This document shows positions 1 to 9,457 of a stretch of 64,000 nucleotides of DNA, one piece after another. The number at the start of each line of letters is the position of its first letter. The stretch's first letter is position 1. A program made the position numbers and the translations under genes. The notes under the pieces were generated by a model that ran no database searches, was not told where the DNA came from, and worked only from the letters and a program-made list of their open reading frames with translations. This stretch comes from Vallitalea longa (GTDB lineage Bacteria; Bacillota; Clostridia; Lachnospirales; Vallitaleaceae), in NCBI RefSeq assembly GCF_027923465.1, contig NZ_BRLB01000001.1:62001-126000 (forward strand). The letters run 5' to 3'.

Positions 1-18
1 TATAGATTTTCGTTTCAT
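1..18 (-). CDS. 5' end of an unidentified gene running off the window
   Basis: An ATG at 18-16 on the minus strand follows a strong ribosome site (AGGAGGT at 24-30, five-base spacer) and opens a frame reading MKRKSI before the window ends. Six codons are too few to name a product. It is the next gene downstream of the sulfatase operon, separated from it by two large palindromes, so it probably has its own promoter. Confidence 0.55.
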
Positions 19-148
19 CTCATACCTCCTTTAATTTAATATTGCTATTGCTGTACAAATAACATTTATATCTTTTATTCCTCAAATTAACCTTATTCAA
101 ATAATAACGTATTAAAATTACAAATTCAACACTTGTTTTGAAAATGCA

Positions 149-229
149 AAAAACACTTGTCATATAATCCGCCAAGTTCCTAATTGATATTTCATAAATA
201 TAGGAACAGGATTAAATCCAAGTGTTTTT
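149..229. terminator. 81-nt nested palindrome, probable bidirectional terminator
   Basis: Three nested stems: 149-159 with 219-229 (11 bp), 165-170 with 209-214 (6 bp) and 176-182 with 201-207 (7 bp). The outer arms end in runs of A or T, so the minus-strand transcript ends in a T6 run after the hairpin. This fits a terminator for the sulfatase operon, although it is longer and more structured than most. The intergenic stretch 19-341 holds only this and the palindrome at 266-337. Confidence 0.5.
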
Positions 230-265
230 ATGTTTTTACTAGGCTAATATGTCTGCCACGAAGGA

Positions 266-337
266 AGGGTAAAGTGTTACAATCATGCAGACCGATCGCT
301 TCTCAGGGTAAGGCAAGTGATTGTAACACTTTACCCT
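266..337. repeat. 20-bp perfect inverted repeat with 32-nt loop
   Basis: Arms 266-285 and 318-337 are exact reverse complements (AGGGTAAAGTGTTACAATCA and its complement). The loop holds a further partial copy of the AGGGTAA arm start at about 305-311. It begins five bases past the stop of the first sulfatase gene. There is no T run after the stem, so it looks more like a dispersed palindromic repeat or 3' mRNA-stabilising hairpin than a standard terminator. Confidence 0.5.
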
Positions 338-341
338 GACC

Positions 342-1775
342 TTACTCTACAGGAATCTTCACAAATTCTTGTGGCACAGCCCACCTCTCTTTTTCTTTTG
401 AACCTGTTAATAGACTCCAATCGTTAAGTATATTATGATTTAAGGCATTCTCTTTGAATTTTTCAATTATTAGTGGTATATCCCAATCTTTCTGAACAGT
501 ATTTCTCAATTTCTGTACTATGTTATTATTGTAATCCGCAACATTATTTAATTCGTAAGGGTCCTCTTCCATATCAAAAAGCAAATCGTATTCTTCATGA
601 TATGCATATGTGATGAGTTTCCATTTATCTTGCCTTATCATACGTCCTGGAATAATCTTACCATGGATGTTTTCAACGAATTCACTTATTATATACCGAT
701 GTGGTTCTCTGGTATCATTTGTTAATTGCTTCATCAAGCTTTTTCCATCTGGAACAGGAGGCATATTAGAACCTGTTAATTGACATAGTGTAGGACCTAG
801 ATCCATTATGCTTACAGGGTCATCTATTACACTTCCCTCTTGTATACCATCTCCTTCAAAAATCAATGGTATTCTGGAAGCTCCTTCAAAGAATGTCTGT
901 TTTCCATACATATCGTGTTCACCAATTTGGTCACCATGATCTGACATATATATGAATATGCCTTCTCTATCATAATTATCTAGATATTCTTTCCACTTGC
1001 TATGCAACTTACCTATTTCTCTATCCATATTAGTAATCATTCCGAAATATGCTGCACGGATACTCTTTATTTTCTTTTCTTCCGCTTTTTGCTTTCTATG
1101 TTGTAAAACAGGATGATCGTGATTTGTTTTATTTTTCATTGACTTAGGTAAAACAACTATCTCTTTATAATAGTCATATAAATCTGGCGGTGCTATATAC
1201 GTGAAATGAGGTGCATAAGTTCCTACTACTATACATTGAGGTTTGTCATGCTTTTCACTTAAGTATTCTAAGGCTTTTTGTACAACTTGGCGGTCATATT
1301 CAATGATAGGTGAAATTCCTCCTCCAGAATAATTCAAACAACCATTAGCACCTACTGTATTACATAATGGTCCTAGTTCATTTCGAAAATAACTTTCTCC
1401 CCAATATATTTTAGTTATATCTCCCATTATTCTTTTTGTGAAACCATGACGCTGGTCTACTCCATTGAAATGCATTCTTCCACAAAGGACTGTTTCATAG
1501 CCTTCAATCGCTAACATATGTAAAAATGTGGCTTTATCCTCTGGAAGTGCTCCTTTGTTATTATATATATGTGTTTTAGAAGGTAATTGACCACATAGCA
1601 TTGACATTCTTGCAGGAACACATAAGGGACATGAAGTATATGCTTTATTGAAAAAAGTACCTTTTCCTGCGATGTCTACAAGGTTAGGGGTCTTAACCCC
1701 CCAATCAGAATTAAATTCCCAATATAGAGGGCTATGTTGATCACTAAGAAATATCAATATATCCTTTTTGTTCAT
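342..1775 (-). CDS. Type I sulfatase (formylglycine-dependent)
   Basis: Predicted to hydrolyse sulfate esters, probably on a sulfated glycan or its fragments. The 477 residues match the family's usual length. The N-terminal metal-site strand reads LIFLSDQH. The formylglycine motif is CVPAR with Cys52, followed by MSMLCG, the Ala-containing variant of C-x-P-S/A-R. A second metal/sulfate segment is MSDHGDQIGEH at about 280. No signal peptide is seen, so it should act in the cytoplasm on imported material. Activation of Cys52 would need an anaerobic sulfatase-maturating radical SAM enzyme, which is not in this window. Start supported by AAGGA five bases upstream. It is last in the operon after a second sulfatase. 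Substrate unknown. Confidence 0.9.
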   Translation of the reverse strand: MNKKDILIFLSDQHSPLYWEFNSDWGVKTPNLVDIAGKGTFFNKAYTSCPLCVPARMSMLCGQLPSKTHIYNNKGALPEDKATFLHMLAIEGYETVLCGRMHFNGVDQRHGFTKRIMGDITKIYWGESYFRNELGPLCNTVGANGCLNYSGGGISPIIEYDRQVVQKALEYLSEKHDKPQCIVVGTYAPHFTYIAPPDLYDYYKEIVVLPKSMKNKTNHDHPVLQHRKQKAEEKKIKSIRAAYFGMITNMDREIGKLHSKWKEYLDNYDREGIFIYMSDHGDQIGEHDMYGKQTFFEGASRIPLIFEGDGIQEGSVIDDPVSIMDLGPTLCQLTGSNMPPVPDGKSLMKQLTNDTREPHRYIISEFVENIHGKIIPGRMIRQDKWKLITYAYHEEYDLLFDMEEDPYELNNVADYNNNIVQKLRNTVQKDWDIPLIIEKFKENALNHNILNDWSLLTGSKEKERWAVPQEFVKIPVE

Positions 1776-1790
1776 GTTAATCCTTCTTTC

Positions 1791-3269
1791 TTATTTATCC
1801 AATTCCCACTTTTCATGTTCAAAACCTCTATTATCATCATCCATAGGTACTACATCGGCAGTATGTATATACCAATCCAACATTTTCATTTCAAGTTCAT
1901 TTCTGATTTTATTATAGGATTCATCGTTGTAACAGTTATATAACTCTTTTGGATCTTTGTTAAGGTCATATAGTTCGTTACAGCCATTTGTTCTTCTAAC
2001 CAGTTTATGATCAAGCGAACGTATCATAGTAGTTCTACATACACTTTCAGGATGTTCTTGCTGCTGCATTCTCTTAGGATAATAGTCATTTGCACTTGTC
2101 ATTTTATTAGGATTATAATTTCTACCTACATATCCTTCAAAACAGTTGAGTTCGTGGTCGTCATATCCTCCTTCTGTGAAAACATAACGATCAGCATCTC
2201 CACTTGCTCCATTTAATTGTTCCACTAGACTTCTAGCAAAATGTGTATGTTTACATTCTATTCCACCTAGTTCAAGAACAGTAGGCATGATATCAAATAA
2301 TTCCACTTGTTCATTTACTACATGATTAGCTTTATTACCAGGCATTCTTATAATTAATGGTACTCTGGTAATAACATCACTCATAGCACTTGGCCATTTT
2401 TCTACTAAACCATAGTCTCCAGCAAAGTCACCATGATCTGAACTAACTATTACAGTTGTATTCTCTGACAGACCAGTTTGGTCAAGAGCGTCAAGTAGCA
2501 TACCCAACATACTATCCATACAGGAGTTCATTCCTAGATATACTGCCTGAATTTTCTTCAATAATTCTTTCGGTATACTTTCAAGATTGCGATATTTACG
2601 TATTAGTTTATGAAAATCAGGTTTACCATCTTTTATATACGGTCTGAGTTCTATATCATCTATATCATACATATTGTGATATTCATTTGGAGCTGAATAA
2701 GGTGGATGAGGCATGGATAATGGTAGATATAACATAAAAGGTTTATCATTTTCTTCATCATAGGAATTAAGAAAATCTACCGCACATTTTACGTTCTGCA
2801 TATCATTTGTATTTTCTACCCCTTTATTATAACTATCCTTCAAAAATGTATAATAACCTTGATCTTTTATATCAAATATATTATCTCCTTTGTGTCCTCC
2901 CGTTGAATTCTTATTACCATATGTATCTGCATTTACATCTAAGAAATCTGATGCGAAAACATCATTTTTTCCGAACCAACGTATTTGGTAAGATGCCTGT
3001 TTCAGATATTTCAACATACTTGGTTCATGACTTCTCAATAGATGCCATAATGTTCTATGTCCATGTACATGAGGATACCATCCTGTCATTAAACAACATC
3101 TTGATGGTGAACACACAGGATGTTGTACAAAACATTTATCAAATCTTACCCCTTCTTTTGCTACTCTATCATAATTAGGCATTTTTACCTTAGGATGCCC
3201 ATAACATGAAACACTCTCTGCTCTCATTTCGTCTGGAAAGAAAAATATAAAGTTCATTTTTTTACTCAT
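1791..3269 (-). CDS. Type I sulfatase (CSPSR motif)
   Basis: Second sulfatase of the locus, about 492 residues. The N-terminal strand FIFFFPDEMR has the metal-binding Asp, and the canonical formylglycine motif CSPSRCCLMTG is at about residue 53. SSDHGDFAGD at about 285 supplies further metal/sulfate ligands. I place the start at the ATG at 3269 (MSKKMN), eight bases after AAAGGAG, not at the possible upstream start at 3287, which lacks a ribosome site. No signal peptide. It differs clearly in sequence from its downstream neighbour, so the two probably remove sulfate from different positions or substrates. It is 15 bases from the next gene, so co-transcribed. Confidence 0.92.
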   Translation of the reverse strand: MSKKMNFIFFFPDEMRAESVSCYGHPKVKMPNYDRVAKEGVRFDKCFVQHPVCSPSRCCLMTGWYPHVHGHRTLWHLLRSHEPSMLKYLKQASYQIRWFGKNDVFASDFLDVNADTYGNKNSTGGHKGDNIFDIKDQGYYTFLKDSYNKGVENTNDMQNVKCAVDFLNSYDEENDKPFMLYLPLSMPHPPYSAPNEYHNMYDIDDIELRPYIKDGKPDFHKLIRKYRNLESIPKELLKKIQAVYLGMNSCMDSMLGMLLDALDQTGLSENTTVIVSSDHGDFAGDYGLVEKWPSAMSDVITRVPLIIRMPGNKANHVVNEQVELFDIMPTVLELGGIECKHTHFARSLVEQLNGASGDADRYVFTEGGYDDHELNCFEGYVGRNYNPNKMTSANDYYPKRMQQQEHPESVCRTTMIRSLDHKLVRRTNGCNELYDLNKDPKELYNCYNDESYNKIRNELEMKMLDWYIHTADVVPMDDDNRGFEHEKWELDK

Positions 3270-3295
3270 TTGTTGTACTCCTTTCACATGTTGTA

Positions 3296-5536
3296 TTAGC
3301 TGTTTCTATACATATTTGGTGTTATTCCGTAGGTTTCTTTGAATTTTTTAATGAAATATTTAGTATCATTGAAACCCACTGCATTAGCTATAGTACTGAT
3401 GTTTTCATTACTTGATTTTAATAATTCTGCTGATTTTTGTATACGCACCCTATTAATATAAGATACTAATGTAATTCCTCTATGCTTTTTGAACTTTCTA
3501 CTTAGGTGTTGTTGAGTTATATTAAGCTCATCTGCCAGATTAGATAAATATATTGGTTCAGTATAATTATCTTTTACGTATTCCAACACTTTACTAATAA
3601 TGACATCATTGCATTCACCACTTAAACTCTTATAGTAATTAGAAACATTATGGGATAAGTTAACAAACCACTCTTCTATTTGCTTAACGGTTTTCATTTT
3701 ATCTATCTCTTTGAATATATCTAATTCTTTATCTAGGACACTATTAAAATCGAGTCCTTTGTCAATCATATCTTTATATATGATAGTTACCATTTGAATA
3801 GTACAGAACTTAACATTCTGCAATGACATTACATTTTTCCTTATATCATCAAATATATCTCTTATCATCTTATCCACAACATCTTTTTTACCTATCATAA
3901 TGTTATTTGATATTTTTTCAACATTTTTTAACGGATAATAAATTGCCTCTTGATTGAGGTTAAGTTCATCATGAGCTACTACTGAATGTTTTTCAGTTAT
4001 TATATTATAATTCAATGCTCTCAAAGATGAAGTATATGATAAACAGATATCTAGAAATTCGTTGATTATATCACCTATTCCTATTGAAAGCAATATACCT
4101 GCATATTCATAGATTACTTTTTTTATTTCATTGGCTATATCTATTAGAGATTTATATTCATTATTGAAAGAATCAAAATTCAGCACGATAATTACTTTTT
4201 TTTGATCCAAATCAACTCCTACAGCAGTGATATTCTTTTTATTAAGAATTTCTTCTGCCATATTAATAACCGCAAACCTATCTACGATATCAATTTCTTT
4301 ATTTGCTATACCATTTTCCAGATAAATAGCAAACAAGCAATAACTTTCTTTGTTAAAGTCTATTCCAAGTAGTTCGAGATTAGATTTAATGTCGCTATAT
4401 TGAAGATAATCTTTATTAAATAACCTATTGAACACACTATTTTTTATCATATTTTTGTTTTTCCTCAAAATGCTCTTAGTATTACTACTTGTTGTCTTAT
4501 ATTGTTTCATTGCATAATTAATGTATTCCACTTCTCCTTTAATATTACCTGATGGTACGTTATTCATATTGGATATATCTTTCCTTAATGAATATATAAG
4601 TGTTTCTATGGGATTATACAATTGTCTTGATAAATATATAGACACCAATACACCTACTATCAATAATATCATGCTAATAGATAATACTGTATTCCATATA
4701 GGTCTTGATATGTTATCTATATAACTTTTTGGCATGACAGCTAAATATATGTAACCTTGTTTACCTGATAATTTATTAAATAATATATTGTCTCCTAACT
4801 TAGTTGTTTTATCTTCTGTTAAGAGATTTGTATCTATGATTTCATTCTTTAGGCTATTATCTGTGGAAACTATAACATCCCCAGATTCTGCTTCAATTAA
4901 TGCTAAATTGATTTTATCGATGTAGATTCTATTTTGTAGTACTTTAGTCAGTTTATCTATACTGAAGTTATATACAATGTAACCCTCTGGATGTGAAGAA
5001 TGTAACGGTATCTTCATATACCATGATATTACATCTACGCCTTTTATATTTCGTTTTGCATTTATTTTATCCCGTCTCAATTCGTTTAGAAAATCTTTAT
5101 CATCAAAATTTTGAAGATCTTCGTAAGTTTGATTGGTAATGATTTTATTATTTCTTACATTATATATATAAATAGAATCCATTATATTAGAATGATACAC
5201 CCCTGTATCTAACAAATTCCTTATATCTTTTACTTTTAATAGTTTCTTAGTATCTGATATATCCTCTCTGAAGAATTCTAATACATTAGTATTCAACGCT
5301 AATGTAAGCATCTTGTACTGTGCATTATCCAGTACTTCATCAATATTTTTCTGAACTAGATCCAATGCCTTTTTATTGAGTTCTCTTTGTTCCTGCTCAG
5401 ATCTTATAGTCATATTCTCATAAAAAAATATGCCCATGATTAATGTAGGAAGAATTATCAGTAATATGAAACCACTCAGTATCTTAAAAAATAATTCTTT
5501 TGAATAAACTACTTCAACAATCTTATCCTTAACCAT
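3296..5536 (-). CDS. Membrane-anchored AraC-family sensor-regulator
   Basis: About 746 residues: transmembrane helix (about 15-35), extracytoplasmic sensor (about 36-275), second helix (about 280-302), a long cytoplasmic linker, then a C-terminal AraC DNA-binding domain (about 645-746) with two helix-turn-helix units (LSNLADELNITQQHLSRKFK and ISTIANAVGFNDTKYFIKKF). This is the one-component architecture often found beside carbohydrate ABC transporters in Firmicutes; it probably senses the substrate outside the cell and activates this operon. Start chosen at the ATG at 5536, behind GGGGGT, over an upstream start at 5554. It lies between the binding protein and the sulfatases in the same operon. 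Confidence 0.88.
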   Translation of the reverse strand: MVKDKIVEVVYSKELFFKILSGFILLIILPTLIMGIFFYENMTIRSEQEQRELNKKALDLVQKNIDEVLDNAQYKMLTLALNTNVLEFFREDISDTKKLLKVKDIRNLLDTGVYHSNIMDSIYIYNVRNNKIITNQTYEDLQNFDDKDFLNELRRDKINAKRNIKGVDVISWYMKIPLHSSHPEGYIVYNFSIDKLTKVLQNRIYIDKINLALIEAESGDVIVSTDNSLKNEIIDTNLLTEDKTTKLGDNILFNKLSGKQGYIYLAVMPKSYIDNISRPIWNTVLSISMILLIVGVLVSIYLSRQLYNPIETLIYSLRKDISNMNNVPSGNIKGEVEYINYAMKQYKTTSSNTKSILRKNKNMIKNSVFNRLFNKDYLQYSDIKSNLELLGIDFNKESYCLFAIYLENGIANKEIDIVDRFAVINMAEEILNKKNITAVGVDLDQKKVIIVLNFDSFNNEYKSLIDIANEIKKVIYEYAGILLSIGIGDIINEFLDICLSYTSSLRALNYNIITEKHSVVAHDELNLNQEAIYYPLKNVEKISNNIMIGKKDVVDKMIRDIFDDIRKNVMSLQNVKFCTIQMVTIIYKDMIDKGLDFNSVLDKELDIFKEIDKMKTVKQIEEWFVNLSHNVSNYYKSLSGECNDVIISKVLEYVKDNYTEPIYLSNLADELNITQQHLSRKFKKHRGITLVSYINRVRIQKSAELLKSSNENISTIANAVGFNDTKYFIKKFKETYGITPNMYRNS

Positions 5537-5653
5537 GTTTACCCCCAACGTCAATACAGATTATATGATATAAATTTACATTTTTAATATCATAAATCTG
5601 TATTATCTGTACTTATTATAGAATAAATGACTTAAGAATTTAGTACTAAAATA

Positions 5654-7201
5654 TTATTTTTTCCATACTGCATTTACTTCATCAATAATGTCCTGACCAC
5701 CTTCAGACAACCATCTTTCTTGCATTGCATCAATTGCATCTAGTGGTTCTTCTCCTATAACAACTTTAGAGAATACTGGATTGACTATTGTCTCAAATAG
5801 ACTGGAACTTTTAGCCATTGATGGTGTCGCACCTTCAAATTCATTAGTTAACACATATTTGGTTACATTCTTAATCGCTTCAAATACATCATCACTACTG
5901 TGTCTTCTATCCTCAATTCTATGAATTCTGTTAGGATTACCTATGCCCACTTTGAATTTTGCATCCGACACACCCCAATCATCAATAAATTCTACTTTAG
6001 ATTCTGTTTCATCTGTCCAATTCCAATGTTCTCCTCTTATACCGAAATGTGGTATTAAATAATTTTCATCTTTACCAAACCAGTTAAGAAAATCTACAAT
6101 CAATTCTGGATTCTTGACTTCTGAGCTTATGACAGCTCCGCCTTTTGCAGAAAGTGGTGCACTATATCCTCTTTCTCCATTAGGTCCTTGGAGTGCAGGT
6201 ACCATAACAAAATCTGCATCTTCATTTGTTTTATGGAGTGAATTTTCTACCTTCCAGAATCTATCTGTATACCAAACATGTCCTTTAAAACTACCTACTT
6301 TTTCTTGAACAAGTTTCTTTTCTACTTCTGATACTTTGTTATATACTACGAATTCTTTATCAATCAAACCCTCTTCATACCATTGTCTAATTGTTGCAAC
6401 GGCTTCCTTATATTCTGGTGTAACTAGCCCCATCACTAATTTACCATCTCTTTCATACCACTGCTCTGGATCAATACCATAAGCATTAAATACCATCTTA
6501 AAGGCACTACCCTTGTTTACGACTCCAGAAAGCCCATATGTGTCATCTTCATTATTACCATCAGGATCATCATATGTAAACGCTTTTAAAACATCATGAT
6601 ATTGCTCTAATGTAGTTGGTATTTCAAGCCCTAGATTATCAAGCCAATCTTTTCTTAGAATCATACCTTGTGTTAATGGTTGATTAATATCACCTTTACC
6701 AGAACCCCAAGGAATTACGTATAACTCACCATCTATACTAAATCCGTCTATTGCTTTTTCATCTATATAAGGTAATAGATCTTTTCCATATTCTTGTAGT
6801 AAATCACCCACAGGCTGTATTACTCCGGCTTCTTTCCATTCTATAACCTGCTGTGGGTTCTCTGCATACCACATGTCAGGATATTTCCCTGAAGCAAGAT
6901 AAAGTTGAAGTTTTGTTTTGTAATCATCTCCTTTATACATTTCTAATCTGTATTCGTATCCTGATGAATCTTGAATCTTTTGTTTTATGATATCGTCTTC
7001 TATATCCTTTGGCCAACCTGGCTTCACTTGATTGGAAAGTATGAAAAATGGATCTTTCTGCTTAGCAGAGTCTCCATCAGAACTACCTGAATCTGCTACA
7101 CTTTTTACATCTCCTGTAGTTTCTTCCTTACCTTTTTGACATCCTGTAAATAATAACCCTATAACCATAATTGATAATATAAATGTAATTATTCTTTTCA
7201 T
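5654..7201 (-). CDS. Carbohydrate ABC transporter binding lipoprotein
   Basis: Extracellular solute-binding protein of family 1, about 515 residues. The N-terminus is a lipoprotein signal (MKRIITFILSIMVIGLLFTG before Cys), so the mature protein is anchored to the outer face of the membrane. The length and the LplB/LplC-type permeases next to it point to the large binding proteins (LplA-like) used for oligosaccharides. No ATPase is encoded here; these importers usually share one MsmK/UgpC-type ATPase encoded elsewhere. The ATG at 7201 is preferred; GGAGGT lies about 11 bases upstream, a long spacer, and a TTG at 7210 is the alternative. The ligand is probably a sulfated oligosaccharide, inferred from the sulfatases. 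Confidence 0.9.
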   Translation of the reverse strand: MKRIITFILSIMVIGLLFTGCQKGKEETTGDVKSVADSGSSDGDSAKQKDPFFILSNQVKPGWPKDIEDDIIKQKIQDSSGYEYRLEMYKGDDYKTKLQLYLASGKYPDMWYAENPQQVIEWKEAGVIQPVGDLLQEYGKDLLPYIDEKAIDGFSIDGELYVIPWGSGKGDINQPLTQGMILRKDWLDNLGLEIPTTLEQYHDVLKAFTYDDPDGNNEDDTYGLSGVVNKGSAFKMVFNAYGIDPEQWYERDGKLVMGLVTPEYKEAVATIRQWYEEGLIDKEFVVYNKVSEVEKKLVQEKVGSFKGHVWYTDRFWKVENSLHKTNEDADFVMVPALQGPNGERGYSAPLSAKGGAVISSEVKNPELIVDFLNWFGKDENYLIPHFGIRGEHWNWTDETESKVEFIDDWGVSDAKFKVGIGNPNRIHRIEDRRHSSDDVFEAIKNVTKYVLTNEFEGATPSMAKSSSLFETIVNPVFSKVVIGEEPLDAIDAMQERWLSEGGQDIIDEVNAVWKK

Positions 7202-7250
7202 GATAATCAATGACCTCCATAATATGTTTTTTAAATATCCAAATACTATC

Positions 7251-8120
7251 TTATCCCTTTACAGAACCAACCATAACACCTTTTACAAAATATTTTTGAA
7301 TGAATGGATAGACAATTAATATTGGAATCGTTACAACCATAATAGATGCTGCTTTTAGTGTTTCTGGAATGGCTGTCAGATCATCCGCATCCATAATATC
7401 TTGTGGGTCTGATGTTGTTACAATATCTCTTAGGACTAATTGCAACGTATACTTGTTTCTATCATTCAGATATACTAATCCATGAAAATATTCATTCCAT
7501 ATACGAACAGCTACCCATAATGTAATAGTTGCTAATACTGGTTTAGATAGAGGAAGTATGATTCTCATAAATATTGTAAAGTCACTAGCTCCATCAATCT
7601 TGGCAGATTCTTCTAGAGAGTCAGGTATGTTGGAGAAAAAGTTTCTCATGATAATAACGTTGAACCCTCCAATCATAGTTGGTAGGATTAATGACCACAA
7701 ACTGTCTAATAGACCCATACCTCTAACTACTAAATATGTTGGTATGATTCCTCCACTAAATAACATAGTTACAACTATAAATATATTAAAGAATTTCTTA
7801 CCAGGAAGATATCTCCTTGATAAGGGATAAGCAAATAATGAAGTTGTAAATACTGCTAATGTTGTACCGACTACTGTAATAAATAACGTATTTCTATATC
7901 CAATCCATATTTCTTTGAATTTCAGTACAGCTTTATATGCTGATAAGGAAAAACCTTTCGGTATAAGAAATAAGCCGCCTTTTATCGCTAACTCCGGTTT
8001 ACTTAATGAAATACATATCTGGTTCCAAAAAGTATACAACATCAATAATCCAACTATAGTCATAAATATAAAATTAAATATATCAAAAACTTTTTCACCT
8101 TTACTTCTTTTTATTTTCAT
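7251..8120 (-). CDS. Carbohydrate ABC permease (LplC/MalG type)
   Basis: Inner-membrane subunit, 289 residues with about six hydrophobic segments. The cytoplasmic EAA loop that docks the ATPase is visible as EESAKIDGASDFTIFMRIIL (about 180-200). The C-terminus ends FVKGVMVGSVKG, typical of the MalG-like half. AAGGAGGT precedes the ATG. It pairs with the permease immediately upstream to form the channel for the downstream binding lipoprotein. Confidence 0.92.
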   Translation of the reverse strand: MKIKRSKGEKVFDIFNFIFMTIVGLLMLYTFWNQICISLSKPELAIKGGLFLIPKGFSLSAYKAVLKFKEIWIGYRNTLFITVVGTTLAVFTTSLFAYPLSRRYLPGKKFFNIFIVVTMLFSGGIIPTYLVVRGMGLLDSLWSLILPTMIGGFNVIIMRNFFSNIPDSLEESAKIDGASDFTIFMRIILPLSKPVLATITLWVAVRIWNEYFHGLVYLNDRNKYTLQLVLRDIVTTSDPQDIMDADDLTAIPETLKAASIMVVTIPILIVYPFIQKYFVKGVMVGSVKG

Positions 8121-8134
8121 TGTTCAACCTCCTT

Positions 8135-9106
8135 CTACCAAATTCCAGCTTCTCCTAATTTTTTACTGATTTTATTAGCTATCCTTACTAATGCAAATCC
8201 TATAACACCTTTAAATAATCCAGCAGCTGTCGCAAAACTGTAATTACTTTGATTAATACCTACTCTGTAGACGAAAGTACCGAATACATCAGCAACATTA
8301 TATACAATTGGATTATATAGAACTAGAATCTGTTGGAAACCAACATCTAGAATCCTTCCTATTCTTAGAATCAATAGAACGATTATGGTTCCCTTTATAG
8401 CCGGTAATGTTACATTCCATATACGTTGAAATCTATTAGCTCCATCTACAACAGCAGCTTCATATAGAGATGGATCCACGCCAACTATTGCAGCCAAGTA
8501 AACAACTGTACCCCAGCCGCTTTCCTTAAATATTGAAGAACCGACTACGATACCTCTGAACATATTTGTTTTAGTCATAAACATGATTGGCTCAAGACCT
8601 ATTGATTGTAAAAGTGTATTAACCGGACCTGATAAGGATAATACATTGTAAACAATTCCTCCGAATATTACCCATGATAGAAAGTGAGGAAGATATATTA
8701 AAGTCTGTATTGTCCTTTTATGACCTATATATCTTAATTCATTTATTAGAATCGCTAATATAATAGGTATTGGAAAACCAATCACAAGTTTATAAAAACT
8801 TATAATTATCGTATTTTTGAATACATTTATAAACTCAGGTGAATTAAAAAATAGATGTTTGAAATGATCAAGTCCTACCCACTGACTGGCAAAAAATCCT
8901 TTGGCTGGTATATAATCTTTAAAAGCTACAGCAATACCAAGCATAGGAACGTACTTGAATATCAATAAAATAAGTATACCTGGTATCATCATAATATATA
9001 GCTGTCTGTACTTAACTATATTTTTCATTACTTTATTTTTATATACCTTTTTCCCTGTTATCTCCTTTACAACATTTTTTTGTTTTAAGTGCATTGCTGT
9101 TTTCAT
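8135..9106 (-). CDS. Carbohydrate ABC permease (LplB/MalF type)
   Basis: First gene of the sulfatase operon, about 323 residues. It has six predicted membrane helices and the docking loop YEAAVVDGANRFQRIWNVTL. The N-terminal pattern KYRQLYIMMIPGILILLIF is typical of LplB-like subunits. Start set at the ATG at 9106 (MKTAMHL) because GGAGGA lies five bases upstream; a longer reading from 9172 has no ribosome site. Fifteen bases separate it from the next permease. An operator-like palindrome lies at 9138-9172. Confidence 0.9.
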   Translation of the reverse strand: MKTAMHLKQKNVVKEITGKKVYKNKVMKNIVKYRQLYIMMIPGILILLIFKYVPMLGIAVAFKDYIPAKGFFASQWVGLDHFKHLFFNSPEFINVFKNTIIISFYKLVIGFPIPIILAILINELRYIGHKRTIQTLIYLPHFLSWVIFGGIVYNVLSLSGPVNTLLQSIGLEPIMFMTKTNMFRGIVVGSSIFKESGWGTVVYLAAIVGVDPSLYEAAVVDGANRFQRIWNVTLPAIKGTIIVLLILRIGRILDVGFQQILVLYNPIVYNVADVFGTFVYRVGINQSNYSFATAAGLFKGVIGFALVRIANKISKKLGEAGIW

Positions 9107-9137
9107 TACTATCCTCCCATATACAAGTATTTTGCTT

Positions 9138-9172
9138 TTGACATGGACTATTATTCCATAATAGCTTGTCAA
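9138..9172. promoter_or_regulatory. Operator-like imperfect palindrome upstream of the sulfatase operon
   Basis: Two nested inverted repeats: TTGACA (9138-9143) with TGTCAA (9167-9172), and CTATTAT (9148-9154) with ATAATAG (9158-9164) around a three-base centre. It lies 32 bases before the first gene's start codon. It could be the binding site of the operon's AraC regulator or another factor. The outer arms also look like -35 boxes on both strands. Apart from this and the stem at 9407-9443, I see nothing in 9107-9457. Confidence 0.35.
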
Positions 9173-9406
9173 TGTATATGAAAGTTTTTTGATATAGTAG
9201 GGGGTATTTTTGATATGATTAATAAAATGCCCCTTTCCAAATACAGTAAATATAGAAGTTTGTGGGTTTATCTTTAATCAAGGTAAAATTTTTAACATGA
9301 GTATGATTTTTTTAATATGTATTGCAAAAATGTATTTATGGTTATAAAGTTGTTAAGAAAATACTTCTATCAATATGTTAAAATAGAACTATCAAGAACA
9401 TTGAAT

Positions 9407-9443
9407 TAGCTAAGAATACAAGAAGCCCTTATATTCTTAGCTA
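9407..9443 (-). terminator. Stem-loop downstream of the oxidoreductase operon
   Basis: Perfect 12-bp stem (TAGCTAAGAATA at 9407-9418 with its complement at 9432-9443) and a 13-nt loop, 14 bases past the stop of the last oxidoreductase gene. The following T tract is poor, so it may be a weak terminator or a 3'-end stabiliser. Confidence 0.5.
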
Positions 9444-9457
9444 TTAAATTAGTTAGA

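Noticed and set aside
1734-1943. Plus-strand frames opposite the sulfatase and other genes
   Set aside because: They lie antisense to strongly coding genes, lack ribosome sites and show low-complexity Ile/Tyr/Phe-rich composition expected of AT-rich shadow frames.
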